Assembly: GCF_019334345.1 (NCBI RefSeq)
Contig: NZ_JAHWQX010000002.1
Coordinates: 496,001 to 560,000 of the forward strand
Reading direction: 5' to 3'
Source: Neohoeflea coraliihabitans
GTDB lineage: Bacteria; Pseudomonadota; Alphaproteobacteria; Rhizobiales; Rhizobiaceae
Length of the DNA: 64,000 bases
The notes beneath the pieces were generated by a model. It was not told the origin of the DNA and did no database searches. It worked only from the letters and a program-made list of their open reading frames with translations. The position numbers and the translations under genes are program-made. Below are positions 18,605-30,100 of the stretch, piece by piece. Every line of letters begins with the position of its first letter. Position 1 is the first letter of the stretch.

Positions 18605-19455
18605 GCATGCTGCTTGAACCCTTCGCCTATGATTACATGGTCACAGCGATGTGGGTCTCGGCGCTGACCGGCGGCATATGCGCATTCCTGTCCTGTTACC
18701 TGATGTTGAAAGGCTGGTCGCTGATCGGTGATGCGCTGTCGCACTCGATCGTGCCGGGGGTGGCGGGCGCCTACATGCTGGGCCTGCCCTTTTCCGTTGG
18801 CGCCTTTCTCGCCGGCGGGCTCGCGGCTGCGGCAATGCTTCTCATCCGCGCCCGCACGCTGCTGCGGGAAGATGCGGTGATCGGCATGATCTTCGTTTCG
18901 TTCTTTGCGCTCGGCCTGTTCATGGTCTCCGTTTCCGCAACACCGATCGACGTGCAGCGCATCGTTTTGGGCAATATTCTGGCGATCACGCCAGCGGACA
19001 CATTGCAACTGGCGATCATTGGCGGTGTCACCATGGCGGTGCTGCTGATCGTCTGGAAAGACCTGATGGTGGTGTTTTTCGATGAAAGCCACGCCCGCGC
19101 CATCGGTTTGCGCGTCGGCCTGCTGAAGGGGCTGTTCTTCACGCTGCTCAGCGCCTCGACGGTGGCGGCGATGCAGACGGTCGGTGCGTTTCTCGTCATC
19201 TCGCTGGTGGTGACGCCCGGCGCAACCGCATGGCTCTTGACCGACCGCTTTCCGCGGCTGATCGTCATTGCCGTGACAATCGGCGCCCTGACCTGCCTGA
19301 TCGGCACCTATCTGAGCTATTTCCTTGATGGCGCCACCGGCGGTGTCGTCATCGTTCTGCAGACCCTGCTGTTTCTCTCGGCCTTTGTACTGGCGCCGCG
19401 GCACGGCATTCTGGCGCAACGGCGTCGTGCCCACGCGGCGATGGAGGGCGCGTGA
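18601..19455 (+). CDS. sitC: Mn/Fe ABC transporter permease SitC-like
   Basis: This 284-residue permease of the ABC-3 family has about eight hydrophobic helices. The family motifs [20 protein letters not shown] and [12 protein letters not shown] are present. The sequence is related to the next gene, which encodes the second permease. It begins within the last codons of sitB and ends within the start region of sitD, indicating translational coupling. Confidence 0.88.
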   Translation: MSMLLEPFAYDYMVTAMWVSALTGGICAFLSCYLMLKGWSLIGDALSHSIVPGVAGAYMLGLPFSVGAFLAGGLAAAAMLLIRARTLLREDAVIGMIFVSFFALGLFMVSVSATPIDVQRIVLGNILAITPADTLQLAIIGGVTMAVLLIVWKDLMVVFFDESHARAIGLRVGLLKGLFFTLLSASTVAAMQTVGAFLVISLVVTPGATAWLLTDRFPRLIVIAVTIGALTCLIGTYLSYFLDGATGGVVIVLQTLLFLSAFVLAPRHGILAQRRRAHAAMEGA

Positions 19456-20351
19456 TGGAGGCCAGTGGCATGCTCGGCTTTTTCATTGAACCCTTCGCCT
19501 ATGTCTACATGCAGAAGGCGTTTCTGATCACCTTGATCGTTGCCGTGCCGATGGCGATGATGAGCTGCCTGATGGTGCTAAAAGGCTGGTCGCTGATGGG
19601 CGATGCCATGGCGCACGCCGTGCTGCCCGGGATCGTGCTTGCCTTCATCGCCGGCCTGCCGCTGGCACTTGGCGCGTTTGCCGCCGGTCTCTTTTGCGCT
19701 GTCGCGACCGGATTTCTCGATGCCAACAGCCGCATCAAGGCCGATACCGTTCTCGGCATCGTGTTTTCGGGAATGTTCGGTCTTGGACTGGTGCTCTATG
19801 TCAGCATACGGACCAGCCTGCATCTCGATCATATTTTGTTCGGCGACATGCTCGGCATCGCCTGGGCCGACATTGGCACGACGGCGTTGCTGGCAGTGCT
19901 TTGCGGTGGTTTCTTCATCACCAAACGTCGCGATCTGCTGCTGCAAGCCTTTGACGAAGGCCATGCCAGGGCCATCGGTCTGCCGACAAAATTCCTGCAC
20001 TATGCATTGCTGACCGCAATCGCCCTGATGATCGTTGCGAGCCTGAAGGCCGTTGGCATCATCCTTTCAATCGCCCTGCTGGTGGCCCCCGGCGCGATCG
20101 CCTTCCTTGTGGCGCGGACTTTCGCGGGCATGGTGGTGCTGGCGGTGGCGGCAACCTGTTTTTCGGCAATCACCGGCATTTTCGCCAGCTTCCATCTGGC
20201 CAGCGAACCGGCTCCGACGATGGTGCTGGTGCTCAGCCTGTTGTTTTTACTGGCGCTGCTGCGTGCGCTGCTCTCGGCCCGGCTTACGCGCTCGGTGGGT
20301 TCTCACGCCCGCGCCATGCGCGAAGATTCCGGTGCAGGGCGCAGCTCCTGA
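19455..20351 (+). CDS. sitD: Mn/Fe ABC transporter permease SitD-like
   Basis: This 298-residue ABC-3 permease is paralogous to SitC (LMVLKGWSLMGDAMAHAVLPG, FDEGHARAIGLP). The SitC stop overlaps the start; an alternative GTG at 19452 lies three bases earlier. Two permeases plus one ATPase and one binding protein is the sitABCD arrangement. The C-terminal 30 residues are Arg-rich and probably cytoplasmic. Confidence 0.87.
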   Translation: MEASGMLGFFIEPFAYVYMQKAFLITLIVAVPMAMMSCLMVLKGWSLMGDAMAHAVLPGIVLAFIAGLPLALGAFAAGLFCAVATGFLDANSRIKADTVLGIVFSGMFGLGLVLYVSIRTSLHLDHILFGDMLGIAWADIGTTALLAVLCGGFFITKRRDLLLQAFDEGHARAIGLPTKFLHYALLTAIALMIVASLKAVGIILSIALLVAPGAIAFLVARTFAGMVVLAVAATCFSAITGIFASFHLASEPAPTMVLVLSLLFLLALLRALLSARLTRSVGSHARAMREDSGAGRSS

Positions 20352-20401
20352 GGCAAAGCCCCTTGCTTTCGCAGCGTGATTGAGCAAAGTTTCGGTGACC
20401 T

Positions 20402-20550
20402 GTTGGGAGAAGTCGGCTGACGCCGGTGCCGAAGGAGCAACCGCCCCGGAAACTCTCAGGCAAAAGGACCAGCAGGCAGACACACTCTGGAGACAGGCGT
20501 TCAGGCGCCGGCCGAAGGGATAGCAATCTCAGGCGAAGGGACAGAGGGGG
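20402..20550 (+). ncRNA. Tandem glycine riboswitch upstream of gcvTHP
   Basis: Two successive glycine aptamers are recognisable. The first holds GGGAGA at its start, GCCGAAGGAGCAA in its middle and CTCTCAGGCAAAAGGACC at its end. The second runs from TCTGGAGACAGG through GGCCGAAGGGATAGCAA to TCTCAGGCGAAGGGACAGAG. They are joined by a short linker, as in cooperative glycine riboswitches, and lie directly before gcvT. Glycine binding is expected to switch on gcvTHP expression. The roughly 80 bases to the gcvT start would form the expression platform; no clear terminator is seen there, so control may be translational. Confidence 0.93.
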
Positions 20551-20631
20551 TTGGAAACGGACAGGTTGAGATTGTCCGCATCATCAACTCCGCGCGCCCG
20601 GAACCGCGCCCATCCCGCAGCGAGATCTCAC

Positions 20632-21771
20632 GTGACATCCGAATCGGCTCTTTTAAAAACCCCGCTCCACCCGCTGCATCTGGAACTTGGCGCGCGCATG
20701 GTGCCGTTCGCCGGCTACGCGATGCCGGTTCACTATCCTCTCGGGGTGTTGAAGGAACATTTACACACGCGCGCCCGCGCCGGCTTGTTCGACGTGTCAC
20801 ATATGGGCCAGCTGCTTGTCAGACCGAAGAGCGGCACGCTCGATGATGCCGCCCTGGCGCTAGAGACCATCACGCCGGTGTCAGTCAAGGGCCTGAAGGA
20901 GGGACGGCAGCGCTATGGACTGCTGACGAATGCCGATGGCGGTCTCGCCGATGATCTGATGATCGCCAATCGCGGCGATCATTTCTACCTGGTGGTCAAT
21001 GCGGCCTGCAAAGCGCAGGACATGGCGCTGATCGAAGCGGCATGCGGCGCCAGCTGCATGGTGGAGGCGCAGTTCGACAGGGCCCTGTTGGCATTGCAGG
21101 GTCCGGACGCTGCGGCGGTGCTGAAAGACATGGCACCGCAGGCCGCCGAGATGCGGTTCATGGACGTGCGCAGCATCGATCTCGATGGCATCAACGCGGT
21201 CGTGTCGCGATCCGGATATACGGGCGAAGACGGCTACGAGATTTCGGTGGCGGCGGGAGACGGCGAGAAACTGGCGCGGCGACTGCTCTCGCATCCGGCT
21301 GTCGAAGCCATTGGCCTCGGGGCGCGCGATTCGCTGCGACTGGAAGCCGGCCTTTGCCTCTATGGTCACGACATCGATGCCGAAACCACGCCCGTCGAAG
21401 CCGGTCTGAACTGGGCGATCCAGAAAGTGCGCCGAGCCGATGGCGAGCGAGCCGGCGGATTTCCCGGCGCTGATGTCATTCTTGCGCAATTGCAGGACGG
21501 GCCGGAACGGCTGCGCGTTGGCCTGGCTCCGGAAGGCCGGGCGCCGGTGCGCGAGGGCGCGAGCCTTTATCGCAATGAAACCGATGACAAGCCGGTCGGG
21601 CGCGTGACGTCTGGAGGGTTCGGACCCTCCTACGGCGGACCTGTTGCGATGGGCTATGTACCGCATGAACTGAGCGATGCCGGAACGGTGCTCTACGCCG
21701 AAGTGCGCGGCAAACGCCTTGCGGTGCGCGTCGCCGCCCTGCCCTTCGTTCCTCACAGCTACCATCGTTGA
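20632..21771 (+). CDS. gcvT: Glycine cleavage system aminomethyltransferase (T-protein)
   Basis: GcvT (379 residues from GTG) transfers the aminomethyl carbon from lipoyl-GcvH to tetrahydrofolate, giving methylene-THF and ammonia. Motifs are KTPLHPLHLELGARMVPFAG, the DVSHMGQL loop, SRSGYTGEDGYE with the catalytic Asp, and LRLEAGLCLYGHD. An upstream TTG at 20551 would start inside the riboswitch and add 27 unsupported residues, so the GTG at 20632 is chosen although its ribosome site is weak. That weakness would suit riboswitch control of translation. It is the first gene of gcvT-gcvH-gcvP. Confidence 0.9.
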   Translation: MTSESALLKTPLHPLHLELGARMVPFAGYAMPVHYPLGVLKEHLHTRARAGLFDVSHMGQLLVRPKSGTLDDAALALETITPVSVKGLKEGRQRYGLLTNADGGLADDLMIANRGDHFYLVVNAACKAQDMALIEAACGASCMVEAQFDRALLALQGPDAAAVLKDMAPQAAEMRFMDVRSIDLDGINAVVSRSGYTGEDGYEISVAAGDGEKLARRLLSHPAVEAIGLGARDSLRLEAGLCLYGHDIDAETTPVEAGLNWAIQKVRRADGERAGGFPGADVILAQLQDGPERLRVGLAPEGRAPVREGASLYRNETDDKPVGRVTSGGFGPSYGGPVAMGYVPHELSDAGTVLYAEVRGKRLAVRVAALPFVPHSYHR

Positions 21772-21792
21772 AGCCTCAGACAGGAATAGATC

Positions 21793-22158
21793 ATGACGAT
21801 AAAATATACCTCCGACCATGAATGGCTGAAAATCGAAGGCGACATTGCCACCGTCGGCATCACGGCCCATGCCGCCGAGCAGCTTGGCGATCTGGTGTTC
21901 GTCGAATTGCCGGAGCCCGGCACGACGCTTGAAAAAGGTGCCGAGGCGGCGACGGTGGAATCGGTCAAGGCGGCGTCGGAGGTCTATTGTCCGCTCGATG
22001 GCGAGATCACCGAGGCCAATGAGGCGATCTCAAGCGATCCGGCGCTGGTCAATTCAGACCCGACCGGCGATGGCTGGTTCTTCACACTGAAGCTCTCCAA
22101 TGCGGCCGATGCCGATGAGCTTCTCGACGAAGCTGCCTACAAGGCTCTGATTGACTGA
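21793..22158 (+). CDS. gcvH: Glycine cleavage system H protein
   Basis: This 121-residue lipoyl carrier starts YTSDHEWL and carries the lipoylated Lys59 in ESVKAASE. It shuttles the aminomethyl group from GcvP to GcvT. The gene lies 21 bp after gcvT and 8 bp before gcvP. Length and all family positions look normal. Confidence 0.95.
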   Translation: MTIKYTSDHEWLKIEGDIATVGITAHAAEQLGDLVFVELPEPGTTLEKGAEAATVESVKAASEVYCPLDGEITEANEAISSDPALVNSDPTGDGWFFTLKLSNAADADELLDEAAYKALID

Positions 22159-22166
22159 GGTGGAAA

Positions 22167-25019
22167 ATGGCCGTCGAACTGCCGGACTACAATCCCTATG
22201 ACTTTGCCAATCGACGGCATATCGGTCCCTCCCCCGAGGAGATCGACGCCATGCTCGAAACAATCGGGGCCGCATCGGTCGACAGCCTGATCGACGAGAC
22301 GCTGCCGCCATCGATCCGCCAGAAGGAGCCGCTTGACTGGGGCGAACCGATGAGCGAACGCGGCGTGCTTGACCATTTGCGTGCCACGGCGGCGCGCAAC
22401 AAGGTGATGACCTCGATGATCGGCCAGGGTTATTACGGCACCGTGATGCCGCCGGTCATCCAGCGCACGATCCTTGAGAATCCGGCCTGGTACACGGCCT
22501 ATACGCCCTATCAGCCGGAAATCAGCCAGGGCCGGCTGGAAGCCTTGTTGAATTTTCAGACGATGATCGCCGATCTGACCGGGCTCGACATCGCCAATGC
22601 CTCGCTGCTTGACGAGGCGACGGCGGCTGCCGAAGCCATGGCGATGGCACAACGGGTGTCGAAATCAAAGAGTACGGCCTTCTTTGTCGACCGCAATTGC
22701 CACCCGCAGACCATCAGCGTCATCGAAACGCGCGCCGCGCCGCTTGGGCTTAAGGTCATTGTCGGCGATCCCTTCGCTGATCTCGACGCCGAGACGGTCT
22801 ATGGCGCCATCTTCCAGTATCCGGGCACGGACGGCGCAGTGCACGATTTCAGCCCGTTGATCGAACGCCTGCACGCCGCCAAGGCGATCGCCGTGATGGC
22901 GGCAGATCCGCTGGCGTTGGCGCTGCTCAAATCGCCGGGAGAGATGGGCGCGGACATTGCCATCGGCTCGGCGCAGCGATTTGGTGTGCCCATGGGCTAT
23001 GGCGGGCCACATGCGGCCTACATGGCCGTGCGCGATGCCTGGAAGCGCTCGATGCCGGGACGGCTGGTCGGAGTGACGATCGACGCACGCGGCAACAAGG
23101 CCTACCGTCTGGCGCTGCAAACGCGCGAGCAGCATATCCGGCGTGAGAAGGCGACCTCCAACATCTGCACGGCGCAGGTGCTCCTGGCAGTGATCGCCTC
23201 GATGTACGGCGTGTTTCACGGACCGCTCGGGATCAAGGCGATCGCGGCGCGCATCCACATGAAAGCAGCGCGCCTGGCTGCCGGGCTGCAGCAATTGGGT
23301 TTCGACGTTGAGACGGAGACATTTTTCGACACCATCACCGTTGCGGTCGGCGACAAACAGAATGTCATCGTCGGCGCGGCCCTTGGCGAGAAGATCAATC
23401 TGCGCCGCGTCGGCGATGACCGGATCGGGATTTCCTGCGACGAGTTGACCCGGCCGCATGTCATCGAATCCGTATGGCGCGCCTTTGGTGGCAGCCTGAA
23501 ATTCGATGCCGTGGCGGCAGAACCGCGCTTTTCGGAAGCGATGGCACGCACCAGCCCGTTCATGCAGCATCCGGTTTTCCACATGAACCGGGCCGAAAGC
23601 GAAATGACACGCTACATCCGCCGTCTGTCGGACAAGGACCTGGCGCTCGACCGGGCGATGATCCCGCTTGGATCATGCACGATGAAACTCAATGCCACGG
23701 CGGAAATGCTGGCGATCAGCTGGCCGGAATTTGCCGAAATGCATCCGTTTGCGCCCGCCGACCAGGCCGAGGGCTATCGTTTTCTGATCGAAGATTTCTC
23801 GGCCAAACTGTGCGATATCACCGGCTATGACGCCATATCCATGCAGCCGAATTCCGGCGCGCAGGGTGAATATGCCGGCCTGATGACGATCCGCGCCTGG
23901 CATGCCTCACGCGGCGAGGCAGAGCGCACGGTCTGCCTGATTCCAACCTCGGCGCATGGCACCAATCCGGCCTCGGCGCAGATGGCCGGCATGGTGGTCG
24001 TGCCGGTCGGCACCCGCGAAAACGGCGATATCGATCTCGACGATTTCCGTGCCAAGGCCGAGAAACACCGCGAGCGGCTGTCGTGCTGCATGATCACCTA
24101 TCCCTCCACCCATGGCGTGTTCGAGGACACGGTCGAAGAGGTGTGCCGGATCACGCACGACAATGGCGGTCAGGTTTATCTCGATGGTGCCAATCTGAAT
24201 GCGATGGTCGGCTTGTCGCGGCCCGGCGATATCGGCGCCGATGTCAGCCATCTCAATCTGCACAAGACCTTCTGCATTCCGCATGGCGGCGGAGGGCCCG
24301 GCATGGGGCCGATCGGCGTCAAGGCGCATTTGCAGCCGTATCTGCCGGGTCATCCGGCCACGGACGGACGGCCAGGCGCCGTGTCTGCGGCACCATTCGG
24401 ATCCGCATCGATCCTGCCGATCTCCTGGGCCTATTGCCTGATGATGGGCGGCGAGGGGCTGACCCAGGCGACACGCATCGCCATTCTTTCGGCCAATTAC
24501 ATCGCTGCACGGCTGAGTGGCGCCTACGATATTCTCTACACCTCGCAACAGGGCCGGGTGGCGCATGAGTGCATCGTGGACACGCGGCCGCTGTCCGACA
24601 GCGCAGGCGTCAGCGTTGAAGATGTAGCCAAACGGCTGATCGATTGCGGCTTTCATGCGCCAACGATGAGCTGGCCGGTGGCCGGCACGCTGATGATTGA
24701 GCCGACAGAGTCGGAGACCAAGGCGGAGATCGATCGTTTCTGCGCGGCGATGCTGGCAATCCGCGCCGAGGCGCAGGCCATCGAGGACGGGCAGATGCAT
24801 GCCGACAACAATCCGCTCAAGCGCGCACCGCACACGATCGAGGATCTGGTGGGCGACTGGGATCGCCCTTACGGGAGAGAGGAAGCCTGCTTTCCGCCGG
24901 GAGCGATGCGCAACGCCAAATATTTCGCGCCGGTCAATCGGGTCGACAATGTCTATGGCGATCGCAATCTGATCTGCTCCTGCCCGCCGATGAGCGAGTA
25001 TCTCGACGTCGCAGAATAG
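22167..25019 (+). CDS. gcvP: Glycine dehydrogenase (decarboxylating), P-protein
   Basis: This 950-residue single-chain P-protein decarboxylates glycine and loads the aminomethyl group on GcvH. It starts [15 protein letters not shown]. The N-terminal half holds [17 protein letters not shown] and the C-terminal half holds the PLP-binding lysine (about Lys700, in [19 protein letters not shown]). A glycine-rich loop, [11 protein letters not shown], binds the cofactor phosphate. It is the last gene of the operon, and no terminator is obvious after it. Confidence 0.95.
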   Translation: MAVELPDYNPYDFANRRHIGPSPEEIDAMLETIGAASVDSLIDETLPPSIRQKEPLDWGEPMSERGVLDHLRATAARNKVMTSMIGQGYYGTVMPPVIQRTILENPAWYTAYTPYQPEISQGRLEALLNFQTMIADLTGLDIANASLLDEATAAAEAMAMAQRVSKSKSTAFFVDRNCHPQTISVIETRAAPLGLKVIVGDPFADLDAETVYGAIFQYPGTDGAVHDFSPLIERLHAAKAIAVMAADPLALALLKSPGEMGADIAIGSAQRFGVPMGYGGPHAAYMAVRDAWKRSMPGRLVGVTIDARGNKAYRLALQTREQHIRREKATSNICTAQVLLAVIASMYGVFHGPLGIKAIAARIHMKAARLAAGLQQLGFDVETETFFDTITVAVGDKQNVIVGAALGEKINLRRVGDDRIGISCDELTRPHVIESVWRAFGGSLKFDAVAAEPRFSEAMARTSPFMQHPVFHMNRAESEMTRYIRRLSDKDLALDRAMIPLGSCTMKLNATAEMLAISWPEFAEMHPFAPADQAEGYRFLIEDFSAKLCDITGYDAISMQPNSGAQGEYAGLMTIRAWHASRGEAERTVCLIPTSAHGTNPASAQMAGMVVVPVGTRENGDIDLDDFRAKAEKHRERLSCCMITYPSTHGVFEDTVEEVCRITHDNGGQVYLDGANLNAMVGLSRPGDIGADVSHLNLHKTFCIPHGGGGPGMGPIGVKAHLQPYLPGHPATDGRPGAVSAAPFGSASILPISWAYCLMMGGEGLTQATRIAILSANYIAARLSGAYDILYTSQQGRVAHECIVDTRPLSDSAGVSVEDVAKRLIDCGFHAPTMSWPVAGTLMIEPTESETKAEIDRFCAAMLAIRAEAQAIEDGQMHADNNPLKRAPHTIEDLVGDWDRPYGREEACFPPGAMRNAKYFAPVNRVDNVYGDRNLICSCPPMSEYLDVAE

Positions 25020-25178
25020 CCGCCCTTAGACCGGGAATGCCCTCAACGGCCGGAATACGGATCCGGCCGGTTCCGGCACGTATTTGCACTGTGATTCCTC
25101 CGTCTCCGGCCCGGATCGCGCACCGCGCTAGCCCTGTTACACGCATTGCGCGTCGCAGAGGCCAATGCACCCTCTTGC

Positions 25179-25196
25179 TGAATGAATATTCATTCA
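25179..25196. promoter_or_regulatory. 18-bp palindromic operator upstream of tetR-RND operon
   Basis: TGAATGAATATTCATTCA is a perfect palindrome 43 bp before the TetR-type start. This sequence type is typical of TetR/AcrR operators controlling efflux genes. It probably binds the regulator encoded immediately downstream, giving autorepression of the operon. Confidence 0.7.
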
Positions 25197-25239
25197 CTAT
25201 ACTGGCGCGATTGCATTAGCCGCATGGAAGAGGGTGAAG

Positions 25240-25866
25240 ATGGACGCTCCGGCGATGGGTCATGGCAACCCGAAAGTGCTCGACATTCTGCATGCCGCAA
25301 AATCCGTATTTGCGCGCAAGGGCTTCGACGGCGCCTCTATGCAGGACCTTGCGCAAGCGGCGCAGATGAGCGTCGGCAATTTTTACCGCTACTTTCCATC
25401 AAAGAATGCCATCATCCAGGCGCTGGTGCAGCGCGATCTCGAAGATATGCAGGCGGAGTTCGAACAGATCCGGACTTCGCCCGATCCGCGCGCCGAATTT
25501 CTGGCGCGTCTGAGAAACAGGCTCGAGCACCTGTCGATGGAAGATGCCGCCCTGTGGACAGAGATCCAGGCGGCCTCGTTCCGGTTTCCAGAAATTGCCG
25601 AATTGAAACACGAGATGGAAGAAACCATCCGTGGCCACATCGTTGCGGCCCTGCAGCGCATCGAGAACGGTGCCGGCGAGGCCGACCCGGCACGCTACGA
25701 TCGTCACGCCCACCTCATCATGCTGATGGTGCACGGCTTTGCGCAGCGCCGTTTCTGCTCTCGCGCCCTGGAGGACGAGGCGGCGACGAAGGCGCTGGCG
25801 GACCTCGTCCTGAGCACGTTGCGCCTGGCTTTTGAACATTCCGCTAACGGCGCCCGCGCCCAATAG
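25240..25866 (+). CDS. TetR/AcrR family transcriptional regulator
   Basis: This 208-residue protein has an N-terminal TetR helix-turn-helix (about 15-60): ILHAAKSVFARKGFDGASM, then IAxxAxMSVGNFYRYFPSK-type recognition residues. The C-terminal ligand-binding domain contains ALWTEIQAASFRFPEIAE. The ATG at 25240 is preferred over a GTG at 25234 because the AGAGGG site is better spaced. It is the first gene before an RND adaptor and pump (9 bp to the next gene) and follows a perfect 18-bp palindrome. It is probably the local repressor; the inducer is unknown. Confidence 0.87.
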   Translation: MDAPAMGHGNPKVLDILHAAKSVFARKGFDGASMQDLAQAAQMSVGNFYRYFPSKNAIIQALVQRDLEDMQAEFEQIRTSPDPRAEFLARLRNRLEHLSMEDAALWTEIQAASFRFPEIAELKHEMEETIRGHIVAALQRIENGAGEADPARYDRHAHLIMLMVHGFAQRRFCSRALEDEAATKALADLVLSTLRLAFEHSANGARAQ

Positions 25867-25875
25867 GTCATTGCT

Positions 25876-27090
25876 ATGTTGAAGTTCACCCTCCCCCTGT
25901 TGTTCGCCAGTCTCGTTCTGGTCCCATCGGAAGGTGGTGCCCGGGCCGCGGAGGCGGCCGTGGACGCCGACAGTGGGAGCCGCGCTGAGAAACTGGCGCC
26001 AGCTATCGTTGCCGTGCGTGCCGAGCGCGCTCTGGTCGCCGACAAGGCGCTGGTCAACGGATTGATCGCCCCTGTCGAGGAAATTCTCGTGCAGCCACAG
26101 ATCGAAGGCTTGCGGATCGATGCCCTTCTCGTTGACGTCGGGGACGAGGTTCGCGCCGGCGACGTGATGGCACGGCTCTCCGACGATCAGCTTGTGCTGC
26201 AGAAGAGCCAGCTTCTGGCCAGCAAGGCGAAGGCGGAAGCAGCCCTGGCCCAGATGCAGGCGCAGCTCAGCGAAGCGCAAGCCAATTCGGGTGAACTGGA
26301 GAAGACCGCCCGACGGGCGCGGCAGCTCGCCGACAAGGGGACCTATTCACGCGTGCAGGCCGAGCAGGCGGAGGCGCAGGCCGTGGCCGGGCTTGCACGG
26401 GTGCGCGCCATGGCCGAAACAGTCAAGGTCGGTGAAGCCGACATCAAGGTGGTGCAGGCGCAAATCGATGATCTGGACCTGAAGCTGGCGCGCACCGAGG
26501 TGAAAGCCCCCGCCGATGGTCTTGTGACCCGGCGCGATGCGAAAATCGGAACCATAGCCAGTGCGGCCTCGGGGGCGATGTTCGCCCTGATCCGCGATGG
26601 CGCGCTGGAGCTGCGCGCAGATGTCGCCGAGACCGATTTGCTGAAGCTTGCGGCAGGCCAGAAGGCGGCAATTTCCGTGGCGGGCTTGCGCGAACCGCTT
26701 ACCGGCAGCGTCCGGCTGGTCGAGCCGACATTGTCGCAGCAGACGCGGCTGGGAACGGTCCGCATCGACATCGATGCCGCGGATAAGCTCAAATCGGGCC
26801 TGTTTGCCGAAGCAATCATCGTCATCACCGAGCGCGAGGGTGTTGTCGTGCCCATTACGTCGGTGCAGATCGGCAACGGGTCTGCCAGCGTGCTCGTGTT
26901 GCGCGACGGCTGGGCGCACCGCGTCGAAGTCGAAACAGGTATCCGCGACGGCGGGCGTATCGAAGTGACCGAGGGGCTTGCCGCCGGTGACATGATCGTC
27001 GCCAAGGCGGGCGCTTTCGTGCGCGATGGCGACCGCGTCAATCCGGTGATCGAGGACGATGCCGATTCAACAGCGTTCGTCGGCGAATAG
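25876..27090 (+). CDS. RND efflux periplasmic adaptor (membrane fusion protein)
   Basis: This 404-residue adaptor has a signal peptide (about 1-24). The two halves of the biotinyl-lipoyl-like domain flank a helical hairpin of about 100 residues (AEAALAQMQAQLSEAQ and similar). A beta-barrel domain with RLGTVRIDIDAADKLKSGLFAEAII and a membrane-proximal C-terminus follow. It links the inner-membrane RND pump to an outer-membrane channel; no TolC-like gene is nearby. It abuts the pump gene with 10 bp between them. Confidence 0.88.
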   Translation: MLKFTLPLLFASLVLVPSEGGARAAEAAVDADSGSRAEKLAPAIVAVRAERALVADKALVNGLIAPVEEILVQPQIEGLRIDALLVDVGDEVRAGDVMARLSDDQLVLQKSQLLASKAKAEAALAQMQAQLSEAQANSGELEKTARRARQLADKGTYSRVQAEQAEAQAVAGLARVRAMAETVKVGEADIKVVQAQIDDLDLKLARTEVKAPADGLVTRRDAKIGTIASAASGAMFALIRDGALELRADVAETDLLKLAAGQKAAISVAGLREPLTGSVRLVEPTLSQQTRLGTVRIDIDAADKLKSGLFAEAIIVITEREGVVVPITSVQIGNGSASVLVLRDGWAHRVEVETGIRDGGRIEVTEGLAAGDMIVAKAGAFVRDGDRVNPVIEDDADSTAFVGE

Positions 27091-27100
27091 GAGACCACGC

Positions 27101-30100
27101 ATGAATTTTTCAGCCTGGGCCATTCGCAACCCCATCGCTCCGATCCTCGGATTTGCGCTGATCGTTCTGCTCGGTGTGCAAGCCTTTTTCGAGCTTCCGA
27201 TCACCCGTTTCCCGAATATCGACGTGCCCCTCGTTGCCGTCACCGTGACGCAGTCCGGAGCGGCGCCGTCGGAACTCGAGGCGCAGGTCACCAAGGAAAT
27301 CGAGGATTCGCTGGCGAGCGTCAACGGCGTCGATGATATCAGTTCGACGATCTCCGACGGCGTTTCGCAGACGACGATCCTGTTCGAGATGGAAGTGCCG
27401 ACCAACCAGGCCGTGCAGGACGTCAAGGACGCGATCGACAAGATCCGCGGCGACCTGCCGGCCGGAATCGAAGAGCCGATCGTCTCGCGCATCGATGTCG
27501 AAGGCCAGGCCATTCTCACTTTCGCGGTGCATGCGCCGAACCTGACACTGGAAGAGGCGTCCTGGTTTGTCGATGATACGATCAAGCGCGCCTTGCAGGG
27601 CGCCGAGGGGGTCGGGCGGGTCGACCGCTATGGCGGCGCCGATCGCGAAGTACTGGTCGAACTCGATCCGGCACGGCTTGATTCCTACGGCATTACGGCT
27701 GCGGCGGTAAATGCACAATTGCGCGCCACCAATGTCAATCTTGGCGGTGGCCGCGGCGAGATCGGGGCGCGCGAGCAGACAATCCGCACCTTGGGCGATG
27801 CCGCAAAACCGGAAGACCTCGCAGCGATGACGATCGCTCTGCCGAATGGGCGCTTCGTCCGCCTCTCCGAGCTCGGCAGCATTCGCGACAGCTATCAGGA
27901 ATTGCGGTCCTTCTCGCGCCACGACGGCAGCCAATTGGTGTCGTTCGCGGTGTTTCGGGCAAAGGGTGCGAGCGAGGTGACGGTCGATGAGGCGGTGCGC
28001 GCCGAGCTCGATGATATCCGCGCCGCGCATCCCGAGATCGAAATCCTGCCGGTCGATGACACAGTGTTCTTCACCTATGGCAACTATGAAGCGGCACTGG
28101 AAACGCTGGTCGAGGGCGCGCTGCTGGCGGTTCTCGTCGTTTTCGTGTTTCTGCGCAACTGGCGCGCAACGCTGATTGCCGCGGTGGCGTTGCCACTTTC
28201 GGCGATTCCGACCTTTTACGTCATGGATCTGTTGGGTTTCTCGCTCAACCTTGTCAGCCTGCTGGCGATCACGCTGGCAACGGGCATCTTGGTGGATGAC
28301 GCGATCGTGGAGGTGGAAAACATCTCGCGACACATCAAGATGGGCAAGAGCCCCTATCGTGCCTCCATCGACGCTGCGGACGAAATCGGCCTGGCGGTGA
28401 TCGCCACGACGTTCACGATCATTGCGGTGTTTGTGCCGGTGTCCTTCATGCCCGGAATTCCGGGGCAATATTTCGAGCAGTTCGGCATGACCGTTGCGGT
28501 CTCGGTGTTCTTCTCGCTGCTCGTGGCGCGGCTGATCACCCCGATGATGGCAGCCTACCTGATGCGTGCCAGCGACGCCCATGAGGAGAACGAGAGCGAC
28601 GGCTTGATAATGCGTGCTTATCGCGGCCTGATCTCGCACACGCTGCGCTGGCGCTACACGACGCTGCTGACGGCGATCGCGTCGCTGGTTGTGGCGATCT
28701 ATTTCATGGCGCAGATCCCCGGTTCTTTCCTGCCGCCGGACGATGTGTCGCGGATCAGCGTGAGCGTCGAGTTGCCCCCGGGCGCGACGCTCGCCGATAC
28801 CGATCGGACCACCGAGCAGATGCGCCGCATCATCGCGCCGATCGATGGTGTCGACAGTGTTTTTGTGCTTGGCGGATCCTCGCCGCGCGGCGAACAGGAC
28901 ATTCGCCGGGCCTCTCTGGCGGTGCTTCTCGTGCGCAAGGAACACTCGATGGTCAAGACGCTGGTCAATGGCTTTGTCGACAACGTGCCATTTGCCAGTA
29001 CCCTGTTGCCGCGCATGCAGGAGAGCGGCCGCGTGCGCTCGCAGGCCGAGATCGAGGCTGAGGTGTTCGACAAGCTTGCCGTGGTGCCCGACATCCGCGC
29101 CTACAAGCTCAATGATCGCGGCGAGCGCGACATTGCCTACAACGTCATTTCCGAGAACGAGGCGGACATCGATGCAGCTGTCGCGGCGCTTGAACCGAAA
29201 TTGCGGCAGGATCCGCTGCTGACCGGTGTCAGCGTCTCGGGTGCCTTACCCCGACCGGAGATTCAGGTGCGGCCGAAAACCGACGAGGCCGCGCGGCTGG
29301 GTGTGACTACGGCGCAGATCGCGGAGACCGTGCGCGTTGCGACCATCGGCGAGAACAGTGTGGCGCTGGCGAAGATCTCGCTCGATGACCGGCAGATCCC
29401 GATCCGCGTGCAGCTGGCGCGCAGCTATCGTGGCGATCTTGACCGTCTGGCGAGCCTGCGGGTGCCGACGGCCGGTGGTGCCAGCGTGCCGCTGAAAACC
29501 GTGGCGGATATCGAGATTACCGAAGGGCCGAGCACGATCACGCGCTTTGACCGGCGGCGGCAGGCGACGATCGGTGCCAGCCTGCCGATCGGCGTGGCGC
29601 TGGATACGGCGAAGCAACGGTTCGTCGAAATCGTCGAGACGACCGATCTGCCGGCCTCGGTGCAGGTTCTGGAGAGCGGCGACGCCGAGGTGCAGGCGGA
29701 ATTGCTGGTCAGTTTTCAGAACGCCATGCTGATGGGGCTGTTATTGGTGCTGACCGTGCTGATCTTGTTGTTCAAGGACGTTATCCAGCCTTTCACTATC
29801 CTGTTCTCGCTGCCGCTCGCCATCGGCGGTGTGGCGGCCGGCCTGATCCTGACCGGATATTCCGTGTCGATGCCGGTGCTGATCGGGATCCTGATGCTGA
29901 TGGGGATCGTCACCAAGAACGCCATCCTGCTCGTCGATTTCGCCATCGAGATGATCCGCGCCGGCAAGGATCGGGTCACAGCGATGATGGAGGCGGGCGA
30001 GAAGCGCGCACGACCTATTGTGATGACTTCGATCGCCATGTCGGCCGGAATGCTGCCGAGCGCGCTGGGTGTCGGTGAAGGTGGTTCCTTCCGCTCGCCG

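Noticed and set aside
20551-20631. TTG at 20551 as the gcvT start
   Set aside because: It lies at the end of the riboswitch, lacks a ribosome site and adds 27 Arg/Ala-rich residues. The GTG at 20632 fits the family N-terminus.
27110-28945. 611-codon minus-strand frame over the RND pump
   Set aside because: It mirrors codon positions of a conserved pump with intact motifs and is Arg/His-rich without a family signature.
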